NCBI GenBank assembly: GCA_963969595.1
Contig: OZ018413.1
Location: 10,778,211-10,842,210 of the forward strand
Direction: 5' to 3'
Length of the DNA: 64,000 bases
Source of the DNA: Neckera pumila
Taxonomy: Eukaryota; Streptophyta; Bryopsida; Hypnales; Neckeraceae
Made by a program: the position numbers and the translations under genes. Shown here piece by piece: positions 10,639 through 22,414 of this stretch. Below the pieces are notes generated by a model. That model did no database searches. It was not told the origin of the DNA and worked only from the letters and a program-made list of their open reading frames with translations. Positions within the stretch are counted from its first letter, which is position 1, and every line of letters starts with the position of its first letter.

Positions 10639-12832
10639 CAAGTATAGTTATCTCAATCCAAATAGAAATCTATTGGATTCCAAAATTATTTGAGTTGAAA
10701 TTCTAATATTAAGGTCATTAAAAGATAGCAACAATTGCTAGAACCAAGCAAGGCCGGTCAATCATGTGCACATAAGGGATTTACACCCCTTGTGGATAGT
10801 GGATACCAGTGGCAACAAGTTATTGTAGGTAATTGTCATGGTGGTGGACATTTTCAACTTGAGCATATTCTACCATTCAAATTTTGTCCACAATGGGCAT
10901 GCTCCCATTGGTGTCCACTATGGGCCTGATTACCATAAGGCAAATAGAAAGTTGCAAGATTCCAAAAATCCTAGACTATTAAAGGCCATTAACATATATT
11001 AAAGGTTGCAACACCAAGCACACTTGGTGTATGGTGTCCAACTAAGGTAGTTGGGCCCATTGAAGACACCAATGGTAGTAAAACCAGTTTGGGCATAATT
11101 ATCACGGTGGTGCACAATTCAAAACTTGAATGTATGTCACCACCATTCTAATATTTTCACAACCATCTTGCTCCCATTGGTGTTCTAATTACCTAAAACC
11201 AAATAGAAATCTCCAAGATTTCAAGAATTTTTAGAATGCCATTTCAACCTGAAGGCCATTAATAGATAATAACAATTGCAAAATGAGCACGGCTGGCCTG
11301 TAATGTGCAACAAAGGTATTTAGGCCCACCTTGGATACTAAGAGCATCACGCCTTTCATGAGCTGAGTTCCATTGGCATCCAATTCCCTTAATCCAAAAA
11401 GAAAAATCCAAGATTTCAAAAACTCCTAAAATGTCAATTCAACTTGACAACCGTTGATAGATAGTAATGGTTGCAAAATCCAACCCGAATGGCCTATGAT
11501 GTGCAGCCAAATTATCTAAGCCTAAGGCGGATACTAAAGGCAACTAGCCTATTGTAGGCCAAATTGAAAGAATGGTGTACATTTCTAAATCATTGAAGCG
11601 GTGGCATACACAAACATTTGACTTTTCCCCATTGGTGTTCATAGTGGATCCATTTTCCTAAACCCAAATACAAAATCTAGAAGATTCTAAAGTTTCAAAT
11701 AATTTCATTCCAACCTGAAGGTCATTAATAAATAGTAATGGTTGCAAAATGAGCATGGATGGCTTGTAATGTGCAACAAAGGTATTTAGACCCACGCTGG
11801 ACACTAAGGGCATCATGCCTTTTGTGTACTTATTTACATTAGTGTTTCAATTTCCTAAAGCCAAATAGAAATACCCAAGATTTCAAAAAACCTAAAGTGT
11901 CATTCCAACTTAAAGACCATACATGGATAATAACGGTTGTGAAATCCACCATGGTCAGCCTATGATGTACAATCAAATTATCTAAGCCCACGGTGGACAC
12001 CAAAGGCAACACGTCTATCGTGGGCAAAATTGAAATAATGACATATATTTCTAAACCATTGAAGTAGTGGTGGCGTTTATCCACATTTGGCGTTCTTCCA
12101 TTGGTGTCCACAATGGACCCACTTCACTTAGTCCAAATACAAAATATAAAAAAAGAATCTACAAGTATCCAAAATTCCAAACAATAATTTCATTCCAACC
12201 TGAAGTCCATCAATAGATAATAACTATTGCAAATGAGCATGGTCGGTCTGTGGTATGCAACAAAGGTACCTAGGCCCATGCTAAACATTAAATGCATCAA
12301 GCCTTTTGTGAGCTTACTTCCACTCGTGTTCCAATTTCCTAAATCCAAATAAGAAAATCCAGAATTTCAGAAATTCCTAAAACGGCATTTCAACTTGAAG
12401 ACCATTCATAGATAGTAATGGCTATAAAATGCAGCACAGCGTGGCCGGCCGGCCTATGATGTCAAACCAAAGTATCTAGGCCCAAAGTGGACACCAAAGG
12501 CAACATGCTTATCATGGGCCAAATTGAAACAAAGGCGTACATTTCTAAACCATTGAAGTGGTAGCATACAACCACATTTGGCCTTCTCCCATTGGTTTCC
12601 ACAATGGACCCACTTTGCTTAGCTAAAATACAAAATACACAATCTAAATGCAAAATTTACAAGATTCCAAAATTCCAAATAATTTCATTCCAACTAGTTT
12701 GAAGGCCATAGATAGTAATGGTTGTAAAAACAATGCAACCGGCCTATAATGTGCGCCTAAAATACCTAGCCTATGGTAGATGCAAATATTAGGAATGAAA
12801 TTGTAGGCCAAATTGCAATGATGGAATATTTT

Positions 12833-13758
12833 TTTGTCCTAAAGGACCATTCGTCCCTTCGAGGGACAATTTGGGTTCGGGCAGATTTCTACTATCTCAA
12901 TTTTTAGTGATTTTTTGGGGGGATTTTTGAGGTTGTGTATTTTTGCAAGAGCTTTGTGGATATATAATTTTTATTTTAATTGATGCCCGGGAGTTATGGC
13001 ACAATAAGCAAAAATAGAGTTCAGCGGGCAGTACAAAAAAGTCACGGGAAGTCAAATTATTTTTTTTTTCAATTTTTTTTCTCAAAGATTATATTTTTGT
13101 TTACATGTGAAGCTTTGTTTCATTCAATTTGGACTAATAGTGAGAAAGTTATGGACAATCTTAGTTTTTTGGGCAATCTAAGCATCTTCTTGAAAAATAA
13201 CTTGTAGAATTCATTATTTGAATGCAATTTTTAGATTTTTTCAAAATAAATTATTAAATAAGGTTATATTTTCTTGCTAGAACAATCTCATTGTTGGAAT
13301 TATTGTGATTCAATTCCATCTAAAAGCTATTAACAATTTATTTTTTTCTTCAATCTTGAGCCCAATTCTACTTAACAAATTTTTAATGAGTGAAAATTAA
13401 GTGCTTTTTTTCCTAAATGTTTTATGTATATTTTAAAATCAAACAATTAACATAAATAAGTAGAAAACCAAAATCAATAGTGCAAAAAATTTGAACTAAA
13501 AAGATTCAAAGCCAAAAAATCTAGTCAAGCAAGGTGCAAAAAAACTTGTTTTCTTTACTTTAAATGCATATATCTTAAAATCTACATGGTCAAACTTTCT
13601 GAAATCTCTTCCATGCATTTATATTCTAGTCAAGTATAAGATCTTACGATTGGATATGCAAAATAAAAACAATTTTTAAAGTTATTTTCTCTTTGCATAG
13701 AGATGACAATTTTGAATGGTTTTTAATAGGAAAACCACCTTGGTCCTTTAGGGGTTAA
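12833..13758 (-). mobile_element. TTAA-family element inside the array
   Basis: The right end reads TTGGTCCTTTAGGGG then TTAA at 13755-13758; the left end is mutated to TTTGTCCTAAAGGACC. The flanking array reads GGAATATTT... on one side and AAACAATTGAAGCGGTGG on the other. An uninterrupted unit at 15484-15500 reads CATTTTTAAACAATTGAAG, so the element sits precisely at that unit's TTAA. Confidence 0.78.
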
Positions 13759-13999
13759 ACAATTGAAGCGGTGGTGGTGTATACCTACATTTGGCCTTCT
13801 CCCATTGGTTTCCACAATGGACCCACTTTGCTTAGCCCAAATACAAAATCTATAACCCAAATACAAAATCTACAAGATTCCAAAATTCCAATCAGTAATT
13901 TCATTCCAATATGAACATCAATTATAGATAGTAACTATTGCAAAATGTGCATGGCCGGGATGTGATGTGCAATAAAGGTATCTAGGCCCATGCTAGATA

Positions 14000-14940
14000 T
14001 TAACCCCTAAAGGCCCAAGGCCCTTTTCCTGCCAAAAACCACCCAAAACTACCATTTTTTTAGCAAAGAGTAAAAAAAATTTAAAACATGTCTTTTTTCT
14101 ACATCTAACCATGGGATCTTACACTTAACTAGTATGAAAATGTGTGGAAAAAATTTCAGAATTTTTGACCGCACGGATTGCAAGATATCTACGTTTAAAG
14201 TGGAAAAAATAATTTTTTCAGCACATTGTGGAATTGGATTTTTTGACTTTGAACATTTTTAACTTAAACTTTTTGTACTACAAAGTTTTGAGGTTTAAAT
14301 GTTTATAGTGGAGAATTGAGTTTACAATCTACCAAAAAAAAAAAAATTAAAAAAAACTTAGTTTTCATTATTAAAAAAATTGTTCTATAGAAGTAGGTAT
14401 GAGATAGAAGGAAAATCTAAAATATTCTTATATTTTAGATGGAATTAAAATGCACTTATCCCAATGTTGAGATTGTTCTAGCAAGTAAACTAAACCATGC
14501 AAAAAAAAAAAAAAAAAGAAATTGAAAAAATTGCATTCAAAATTGAATTCTACAAGTTAATTTTTTCAAAAAGATGCTCTAATAATCTAAAAAACAAGAA
14601 TGTCCATAACTTTCTCATATCAAATCCATAAGAAATGAATTAAATATTTCCAAATAGAAAAAAAATATAATCTGTGAGAAAAAAAATTTAAAAAAAAATA
14701 AAAAAAAAAATGCAAATTTTTTTTGCTGCCCAAACTGCCCTTGTCCCTTGTTTTGAGCTTATTTCGTCATAATTTTTGTTCCCGGGCACCGATTATGAAA
14801 AAATTTATATTTCCACGAAGCTAATCAGCTTTTCTACCTCCAAAAAAAGTTTCAAAAAATCAGGAGAAAACTTTAGCCCGTAGGTACATGCTCGAAAACG
14901 CATTTGTCCCCCGAAGGGACAATGGGCTTTTAGGGGTTAA
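14000..14940 (+). mobile_element. TTAA-family element with its empty site readable in neighbouring units
   Basis: TTAA at 14000-14003 and 14937-14940 encloses inverted ends CCCCTAAAGGCCC and GGGCTTTTAGGGG. Left flank TAGGCCCATGCTAGATA and right flank ATGCGTGATGCC correspond to continuous sequence in array units at 12271-12302 (CTAAACATTAAATGCATCA) and 16190-16222 (CTAGACATTAAATGCATCA). The unoccupied units contain one TTAA and the occupied unit two, showing target duplication. The 941-bp element has no transposase frame. Confidence 0.88.
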
Positions 14941-15837
14941 ATGCGTGATGCCTTCTGTGAGCTTACTCCCACTAGTGTCTTAATTTTGTAAACCTAAATA
15001 GAAGAATCCAAATTGCAAGGACTTCTAAAACGTCGTTCCAACTTGAAGACCATTCATAGATAGTAAAAGTTGCAAAACGCAACACAGCGTGGCCGGCCTA
15101 TGATGTCGAACCAAGGTATCTAGGCCCACGACAGACGCCAAAGGCAATACACTTAGCATGGGCAAAATTGAAAAGAAGGCGTGCAAATTAAACCATTGAA
15201 GCAGTGATGGCATACATCTACATTTGGTCTTCTCTTACTAGTGTCTACAATGGACCCAAGTTGCTCAGCCCAAATACAAAATATACAACTCCAACACAAA
15301 ATCTAAAAGATTCCAAAATTCCAAACAGTAATTTCATTCCAACCAACCTGAAGGCCATAAATAATAACAATTGCAAAATTCAATGTGGCCGCCCTATGAT
15401 GTGTGCCCAAATACCTAGCCTAGAGTGGACGCCAAAGGCAACACGCCTACTGTGGACCAAATTGCAACAATGGATGGCATACATTTTTAAACAATTGAAG
15501 TGTTGGTGGCGTACACCCACATTTGGCCTTCTCCCACTCGTTTCCACAATGGACCTACTTTGTTCAACCCAAATACAAAATCTAAAATCCTAATACAAAA
15601 TCTACAAGATTCCAAAATTCCAAACAATAATTTTATTTCAACCTAAAGGCCATAATTTAGGCCCATGCTAGACATTCAATGCATCACGCCTTTCGTGAGC
15701 TTACTCCCACTAGTGTCCCAATTTACTAAATCCAAATAGGAAGATTCAAGATTTCAAAACTTCATTCCCTCTTTAAGACCATTCTTAGATAGTAAAGGTT
15801 GCAAAATGCAACCCGGCATGGCCGGCCTATGATGTTG

Positions 15838-16010
15838 AACCAAGGTATCTAGGCCTACGGCGAATGCCAAAGGCAAGATGGCGCGGCCGGCATAGAACCA
15901 AGGTCTCTAGGTCCATGGCAGATGCCAAAGGCAACAGGGCGTGGGCTGGCCTAGAACCAAGGTATCTAGGACCATGGCGGGTGCCAAAGGCAACACGCCA
16001 ATTGTGGCCA
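15838..16010 (+). repeat. Three tandem copies of a 58-bp sub-repeat
   Basis: Consecutive units begin AACCAAGGTATCTAGG or AACCAAGGTCTCTAGG and contain GATGCCAAAGGCAAC-type cores followed by a GC-rich GGCGCGGCCGGC-type tail. Single copies occur in earlier array units; here the segment has been amplified within one unit. Confidence 0.7.
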
Positions 16011-16375
16011 AATTGAAACCATGGCGTTTATTTCAAAATGATTGGCGCGGTGTACACCCACATTTCTGATTGGTTTCCACAATGGACTCACTAAATGTAG
16101 TTCAAAAACAAATTTACAATTGTAATACAGAATCTACAAGATTCCAAAATTCGGAACAATAATTTCATTGCAACCTGAAGGCCATTATCTAGGCGCATGC
16201 TAGACATTAAATGCATCACGCCTACTGTGAGCTTACTCTCACTAGTGTCCCAATTTACTAAATCCAAATTGGAAAATCCAAGATTTCAAAAACTCCTAAA
16301 ACTTCATTCCCTCTTGAAAACCATTCCTAAGCAATAAAGTTTGCAAAACGCAACATGACGCGGCCGGCCTATGAT

Positions 16376-16610
16376 GGTGAATGAAGGTTTCTAGGCCCAC
16401 GATAGATGCCAAAGGCAACATGGTGTGGCTGGCCTACGATGTCGAATCAAGGCATCTAGGCCCGCGGCGGATGCCAAAGGCAACGCGGTGCGACCTAGAG
16501 CCAAGGTCTCTAGGCCCACGGCGGATGCCAAAGGCAACATGGCGCGGCTGGCCTAGAATCAAGGTATCTAGGCCCACGGCGGGTGCCAAAGGCAACACGA
16601 CTATCGTGGG
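16376..16610 (+). repeat. Four tandem copies of the 55-67 bp sub-repeat
   Basis: The same sub-repeat as at 15838-16010, with cores CTAGGCCCACGGCGGATGCC and CCAAAGGCAACATGGCGCGG. A 109-codon open frame follows the repeat because the unit length preserves phase; it is not a gene. A two-copy version follows at 16990-17100. Confidence 0.68.
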
Positions 16611-17428
16611 CCAAAATGAAATGATGGCGTATACTTCTAAAACGATTGGTGCGGTGGTGTACACCCGCACTTGGCTTTCTCTCATTCGTTTGCACAATGG
16701 ACTCATTTAATGTTGCCCAAATACAAAATTTACAATCCTAATACAAAATCTACAAGATTCCAAAATTTGGCACAATAATTTCATTGCAACCTGAAGGTCA
16801 TGCTAGACAATAAATGCATCATGCCTTCCGTGAGCTTACTCCCAATGATGTTCCAATTTACTAAGTCCAAACAGGAAAATCCAAGATTTCAAAATCTCCT
16901 AAAACTTCATTCCCTCTTGAAGACCATTCCTAGACAGTAAAGGTTGCAAAACACAACACAACGCGGCCGGCCTATGATGGTGAACGAAGATATCTAGGCC
17001 CACGGCAGATGCCAAAGGCAACACGGCGCGGCCGGCCTACGATATCGAACCAAGGCATCTAGGCCCACGACGGATGCCAAAGGCAACACGCCTATTGTGG
17101 GCCAAATTAAAACGACGACGTATACTTCAAAGCAATTGACGCGGTGGCGTACACCCACACTTGGCCTTCTCCTATTGGTTTCCACAATGAACTCACTTAA
17201 CATCGCCCAAACACAAAATTTACAATCCTAATACAAAATCTACAAGATTCTAAAATTCTAAACAGGAATTTCATGGCAACCTGAAGGCCGTTAATAGATT
17301 GTAGTTAACGGTTAAGCAGTAGGCCGGCCGCCCTGAGAGGGTTTTACCAAGTCCACCAAAGTGGATTCCCGGCCAAAACTTATCAATTTGCAAAGCAGCT
17401 TTGCTTGCTCAACTGCGCTCCCCTTCTT

Positions 17429-17435
17429 TATAAAA
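17429..17435 (+). promoter_or_regulatory. TATA box, candidate promoter of the F-box gene
   Basis: TATAAAA lies just after the end of the satellite array, where the sequence changes to ordinary unique DNA. A start site near 17460 is expected, leading into a pyrimidine-rich leader. The assignment to the gene that follows rests on position and orientation only. Confidence 0.45.
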
Positions 17436-17459
17436 GAAACCACAGACGCCAGAAACTAG

Positions 17460-18498
17460 ATCTGCTCACACTCCAACTTCCTTAGTAGCTTTGTTTTCTC
17501 TGGAACCGCGAGCTTCAATCCATCTGGGCTAGCTGTGAGTATTTTGGTTTTGAAACCAATTTTGCTAGACAGTGCTTCAAAGTTGAAGCTCTGGGCTTGC
17601 AGATTTCGTGAGCTCCTTTGAGTTTTCAGCCGGATCGCACGTTTGTTGTGTGTTTCGGGGGAGTTGTTTTGGGAAGGAGCGCACTGTGAGTGAGAATTGA
17701 TACGAATTGTGTACCAAAGCTTGAAACCCAGATTGAAAACTCAAACAATCTAATACCTCCGTCTTTGCAAATCTTGCAGTCGATCACAGCGCGCATTCGA
17801 TTGCTGTAGAGACGGCCCTGACTCTCAGTTTGTGAGAGAGGTTGGAGAATGTTGAATATGTTAACTAAAACTTGCCGTGATCGGAAATGAAGGCTTGTGT
17901 GAGCTCTAGGACGGGAGAATTGGAAGCTTGTGGATTGAGGGGTTGACACCTAAGAGCAAAGTGCAAATAGTTTCGACAAGGGAAGCTTGTGCGCAGTACA
18001 TTACAATTAAGTGCTTGCAAATATTTTAGTCCTCTATATGGACTCGTGCATTCTTAGACAAACAAGAGAGAAGAGCAGCAACTGCAGCGCGTTTCTGTGT
18101 TTCTACCAGTTCAGGTTCCAAGTGGACTGCCCGCACAGCAAGCGCCGTGAGTGCGTGTGCATATAGACTGAGTCACCCGCTTTGTTTTTTTTTTGTTGTT
18201 GTTTTCCAATTTTCTTTCCAATCTGTTAGTGGATTGTCTACCTTTCAGAAGGAGGCATTCAGGGTAGCACTCGCTGCCTAGGCCCAGCTGTGGCTTAGTT
18301 AGTAGAACTACCCCCGAGAGAGTCTTCGTTCACACTTTTCTTCAAGTGTGAGATTACGTGGTGCGATTTGCCAATAGAGTTGCTTTCTTGTGAGTCATTC
18401 AGCGGTAGCACCCACAATTCGAAATTCACATCGATCGTGACGAGAGATTGGAGTTTCTTGTCGTCTTTTCTTTGCCAATAAAGGACTAGTGTTCAACT
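17460..18498 (+). other. Probable long 5' leader of the F-box gene
   Basis: Unique sequence of higher GC with scattered donor-like sites, for example GCT then GTGAGT near 17536. I see no conserved reading frame. It fits a long leader, possibly with its own intron, between the TATA box and the ATG at 18499. Exon limits cannot be fixed without transcript data. Confidence 0.35.
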
Positions 18499-19333
18499 AT
18501 GGGCGCTATGTCGAGATGCCAAGAGACTTCGGTGCAAGTGCATCCAGAGGGTGGGTGGTATCAGGTGAGGCTCTCACTCAGTCCCTGTTTCAATCATCAA
18601 TAACAATGAATCATCAACCTTTAGTTCCAACCATTGTGGCTCCTTAAAAAAAACTTGAAGACTGACCCTTCACATCACACCAAGCCCCTTCGGGCTTGCC
18701 TTTCTAGTGGGTTTGAAAAGATTTACCTTTAAACCACATGATTGTTTTCAAAACACACCGGAAATAAAGCCGGAGGGATTTGATGCGGCGTTCACGAGTT
18801 AAGGGCATTATTTCACAAACATGATTGCCAACAGTCTGCAGTGGAAATCATGTCATGTTCCAGTCACTACTGACAAATTCCGGTCGTCTAGAATTCAGAA
18901 ACTCCAGAGGGCATGAAAAATGCAAAAAGAAATGCTGTGAAACTATAGGAAAGGAAACCTCCTTTTGCCAGGTGAAGAATCATACAAGCTGCTACTGTCA
19001 GTAGTGCTACAAAGTGTTGTAGATAATGTCAAGCAGTGTACTCTTTACCCGAACCACTTTCATCTGCTCTTTTCGGAATCAGAGAAAAGGTGGTGCTCTT
19101 TTCAGTCAATGGTATCTTGTACTAGTGGATCCGACACTTTGTTGCCTTGAGAGTACCAGACTTACCAGTCTGATTGTGTGTTCTTTTTGTTGACTAAATT
19201 GCAGGACAATCTCAAGGCACAAGCTTGCAAAACCCTTGTGGATGCCGAGCTTCTGCAAAAGAGCCTGAATGCCATAGCTGCTTCGGAGGATGTCCTCGTT
19301 GAGGAAGAACAGAAGCTCCCCAGCATGGAAGAA
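18499..19333 (+). CDS. Candidate 5' coding exons of the F-box/LRR gene
   Basis: Exon A (18499-18564) opens with ATG, encodes 22 residues and ends CAG before GTGAGG. Exon B (19205-19333) follows TTGCAG and encodes 43 residues rich in Ala, Leu and Glu (LLQKSLNAIA, VEEEQKLPSMEE), ending before GTACTA, a weak donor. A third acceptor, CTTCTATGCAG at 20041-20051, continues in phase 0 as ALPHHVLSDI, the start of the F-box. All three junctions are phase 0 and the four-exon frame totals 1743 nt, or 580 residues. The alternative is that translation starts at the ATG at 20046 and these are unrelated. I do not recognise the N-terminal extension. Confidence 0.42.
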
Positions 19334-20045
19334 GTACTACTCTCACCACCTCTTTCATCTCACCACCTGGGGTTCCAATACTGTTACAAAGAACCGTCAA
19401 ATATTTGAGCTAACTCGTTTTGCTTTTCTGTCTGCTCTTTTTCTAGAATCTCACAACATTGTTAAGCACGTCGAATCGTTCTCCACAATAAATGGCTAGA
19501 ATCAGAAGATTGTGCACCTGCCAAACTCTTAATCGTAAGCAAATTGAGATCAACAAGCTACATCTGTCTCAGTTACATCGTTTACCGGCATAGTATGTTA
19601 TGCTTACATCTGCTGTCTCAGATACAGCGCTCGTGGGGTAATAGTATTATGCTTGAGTTTTAGCCTCTCAGATGTCACTTGAAAATGATTTTAAGAAAAC
19701 TTTTAATTGATTCTGAGCTAGAAATCTGGAACGTTCTCAGATGAGATTCTCTGCAACAATGATTTGAATGTCTGGCAATGGTAGTGTGGAAATTGTCCAA
19801 GATATTCTGGAATGCCATTATAGAGACGCTCACAAAAGAGAGGATTCAGTGCATTTTAACAAAAAATTCAGTGCCCTAATCTGTCGAGCACGATTGTGAT
19901 AGAGAAGCCGCTGCAAGGCTCGTTCACGACCACTATTTTGCAGTAGCCCACTTGGCTATCCACATAGCAATCTACACAGCAATTGTGTTCATGAAATTGG
20001 CAATTATGTTTAGGGTTTGGGATTGATGGTAAGACCTTTGCTTCT

Positions 20046-22414
20046 ATGCAGGCGTTGCCACACCACGTCCTCTCGGACATCATCAACCGCGTGGAAGACG
20101 CACGTGACTTGGCAAACTGCATGGCCACAAGCAAATCCATGAACGACGCCGTGTCTCAAGTGCGAACCCTGACCCTGGTCTGCAAGAAACAATACTACGA
20201 TCTCGCGCGAAAACGATTCCCAGTTCGCGCATGCTCATACTCCGACTCCGAAGAAGAAGAGGAAGAAGAGGAACAGTCCGAAGAAGAAGAAGAAGACACC
20301 GAATCCGACAACGAAGAAGAAGAAGAGTCCGACAATGAAGATTGCTGTGAGATGTCGAGGGCGATATCCATGTCCAGTTGCGGCAGATACTCTCCTCCCC
20401 ACTGCCGCTCCTTCCCCGTTTACGTCTCATTTAAGAATGCTTGCCTGAACATGCTTCGCCATGTGGACAATGTGGAGGAGCTAAGGATTGAAGTCGATCA
20501 GGACATGCAAGGGAACATGCTGGTGAAGGAGGAGCTTCACATGGTGGATTTCTGGTTGAGTGAACCCATCTTTGTGAGAAAGTGGGTGTCGGAGTGTAGC
20601 CAGTCGCTGAAGCATTTGACGTTGGTGGATTATGGACAGCAAGCCATCATGCGGCAGTCGCCGATTGTGCGCATCCTCTCGGAGACTTGTAAGCTCACCT
20701 CTCTATTCTTCTAACCCTAGAACTCCCGATCAAAATGCTTACGTGCTGGTCTGATTTTCGGCACTTAACCTAATTCCATCAGCAGTTCATGCACTAACTC
20801 TTGCCCATTCACAATCATATGTTTGTATTGGGTGCATACATTTCGGTTATAACATATACTACTGAGATTAACTTCTAACAGAATGAACTTCCGTTTGGGG
20901 GTTGTTTTAGTGCCAATGGGTGTTGCTTATACATGCTTCAGAGCATTACCACCAGTCGTCCATATCTGGATTTAGAAACGAGGTCCGACATTGAGTTTAG
21001 AACGTTCTTCAAGTCCAGAATTTCACTTAAATGCATCCTCTGTCGTAAAACTGAACCCATTATCAAATTTCTGATCGGTTTGTTAAAAACTTGTTTTCTA
21101 CATGCTGGAGGCACCAAAGAAATGCATTGATAAGTAAAGGATTTCCATATCCAAATATGGATCCGTAATGCTCATACTGTGATCGTAAAGCTAACCTAAA
21201 AATTCCATGGTCCTCAAATGTATTCCCAAAAAACTGCAATGACAAGTATAGGTTTTCCATATCCATGACCGATGGTAATGCTCATACCACTGACTCAACC
21301 TAAAAATTCTTCGCCATGGTCAACTTGATCACACAACGAAGAGTTCCAATGTGCAATTGACCTCATTTGTTAAGAAAGAGTTCAAATGTGCTGATGCTCT
21401 CGTTTGTGTGAAAGATTGACTTCCAATGTGCTTACGCTCTCACTTCTGTCAAGACAATGCAATGTACTGACCCATTCCTCGTTTTGTTTTCTTTTTGCCA
21501 CAGGCCAGCACCTCGAATCCCTTGAGCTTCGCAACATGTACCTCGACACCTCCGATCTCCTCCCGATGCCCCAACTCCGGGCCCTCACTCTCCGCTGCAT
21601 CAAGATGACCGAACACTCCCTCTCCGACCTCAACTCTAGCATGCCCTCTCTCTTCACCCTCGCCCTCGTCAGCGTCTTCGGCATCCAAGTCGCTCGTCTC
21701 TCTTCCCCAAATCTCCAGGTCCTCTGTCTCGGCCTCTCCACTTCCGCCAAGATCATCGACCTCCACTTGCCCAACCTCCACAAGCTCCAGCTCAAGATGA
21801 CTTGCCCCGACTCTCTCCTCGTGAACGCCCCCCAGTTGGCTTACGTCGCAGTTTGCATGGAGAATCGGGACCACTCGGTGGTTTCTTTCCAGAACGTCAA
21901 CCACTTGAAGGAGCTTCTGTTTGGAGCTTCCCACTTCGCCACTTTGTCCAACTTGATGAGGACGAACCCGTATCTGGAGAAGCTGTTTCTGGATGTGCCG
22001 TGTATGGCACTGGGGGAAGACGGTAAGTGGGAAGGGGTGCTGCAGGGGGTGCCGTTGAAGGTGCCGGATATTGCAGCGTTGAAGGAGAACTGTCCGTCGT
22101 TGCATACGTTGAGTTTGGGACCTGGGCTGTGGCATGCTTTGGAGCAAGGGAAGATGCCCGAAGCGAAGTGGCCGGAGTTGAAGAGGCTGGTGGTGCATGT
22201 GGTGGTGGTGAAGTTGGAGGCGTGTATGGACATGGTGAAGTGGATTGTGAAGATGGTGCCGACGCTGCTGGTGATGGAGATTTATGTGCATGAGGATAGT
22301 CCCGTGAAAATCGGGGAGATTTGGGGGAAGTGTCAGAAGGAGGTGCTGGTGTGTGAGAAGTTGCACTGGGGGATGTGGAGGAGGAGCCTGAACTTCCAGT
22401 GTTTCAGTTTTTGA
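20046..22414 (+). CDS. F-box/leucine-rich-repeat protein
   Basis: Substrate-recognition subunit of an SCF ubiquitin ligase by family. Coding parts are 20046-20688 and 21504-22414; the 815-nt intron has donor T|GTAAGC and acceptor TTTTTGCCACAG, phase 1, rejoining as ETCQHLESL. The product from the ATG at 20046 is 517 residues. Residues 3-45 form an F-box (LPHHVLSDIINRVEDARDL...SK). Residues 66-99 are an acidic Glu/Asp/Ser run. From about residue 125 to near the C-terminus there are irregular plant-type leucine-rich repeats (LESLELRNMYL, LRALTLRCIKM, LQVLCLGLS, LEKLFLDV, LHTLSLGPG). The ATG at 20046 overlaps a strong splice acceptor (TATGCAG, ending 20051), so the true start may lie in upstream exons. 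The target protein is unknown. The start of exon 2 favours C-ending and its end favours G-ending codons, which creates a long antisense open frame that is not a gene. Confidence 0.88.

Larger units (their letters stand above)
9720..17300. repeat. Degenerate tandem array, unit about 470-600 bp
   Basis: The same ordered blocks recur throughout: TTCATTCCAACCTGAAGGCC; a GCAAAATG(A/C) block; GGCCTATGATGT; AGGTATCTAGGCCCA; GCCAAAGGCAACACG; CCATTGGTTTCCACAATGGA; ACAAAATCTACAAGATTCC. Equivalent points are spaced 468 and 484 bp apart between 11.28 and 12.43 kb, and 541 and 594 bp apart between 15.80 and 16.94 kb. GC content rises toward the right end. Three TTAA elements interrupt the array. Open frames here follow the repeat and are not genes. 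Confidence 0.8.

Noticed and set aside
15838..16610. Regular 58-bp repeats considered as a CRISPR array
   Set aside because: There are no unique spacers between repeats, no cas genes, and the context is a plant nuclear satellite.
16381..16710. A 109-codon open frame in the satellite array
   Set aside because: It repeats with the 55-67 bp unit and contains no protein motif; open frames also occur on the opposite strand here.
20024..20051. A GTAAGA...TATGCAG pair that could be a micro-intron before the F-box
   Set aside because: At about 26 nt it is too short to be spliced in plants; the acceptor is more likely paired with a distant donor.
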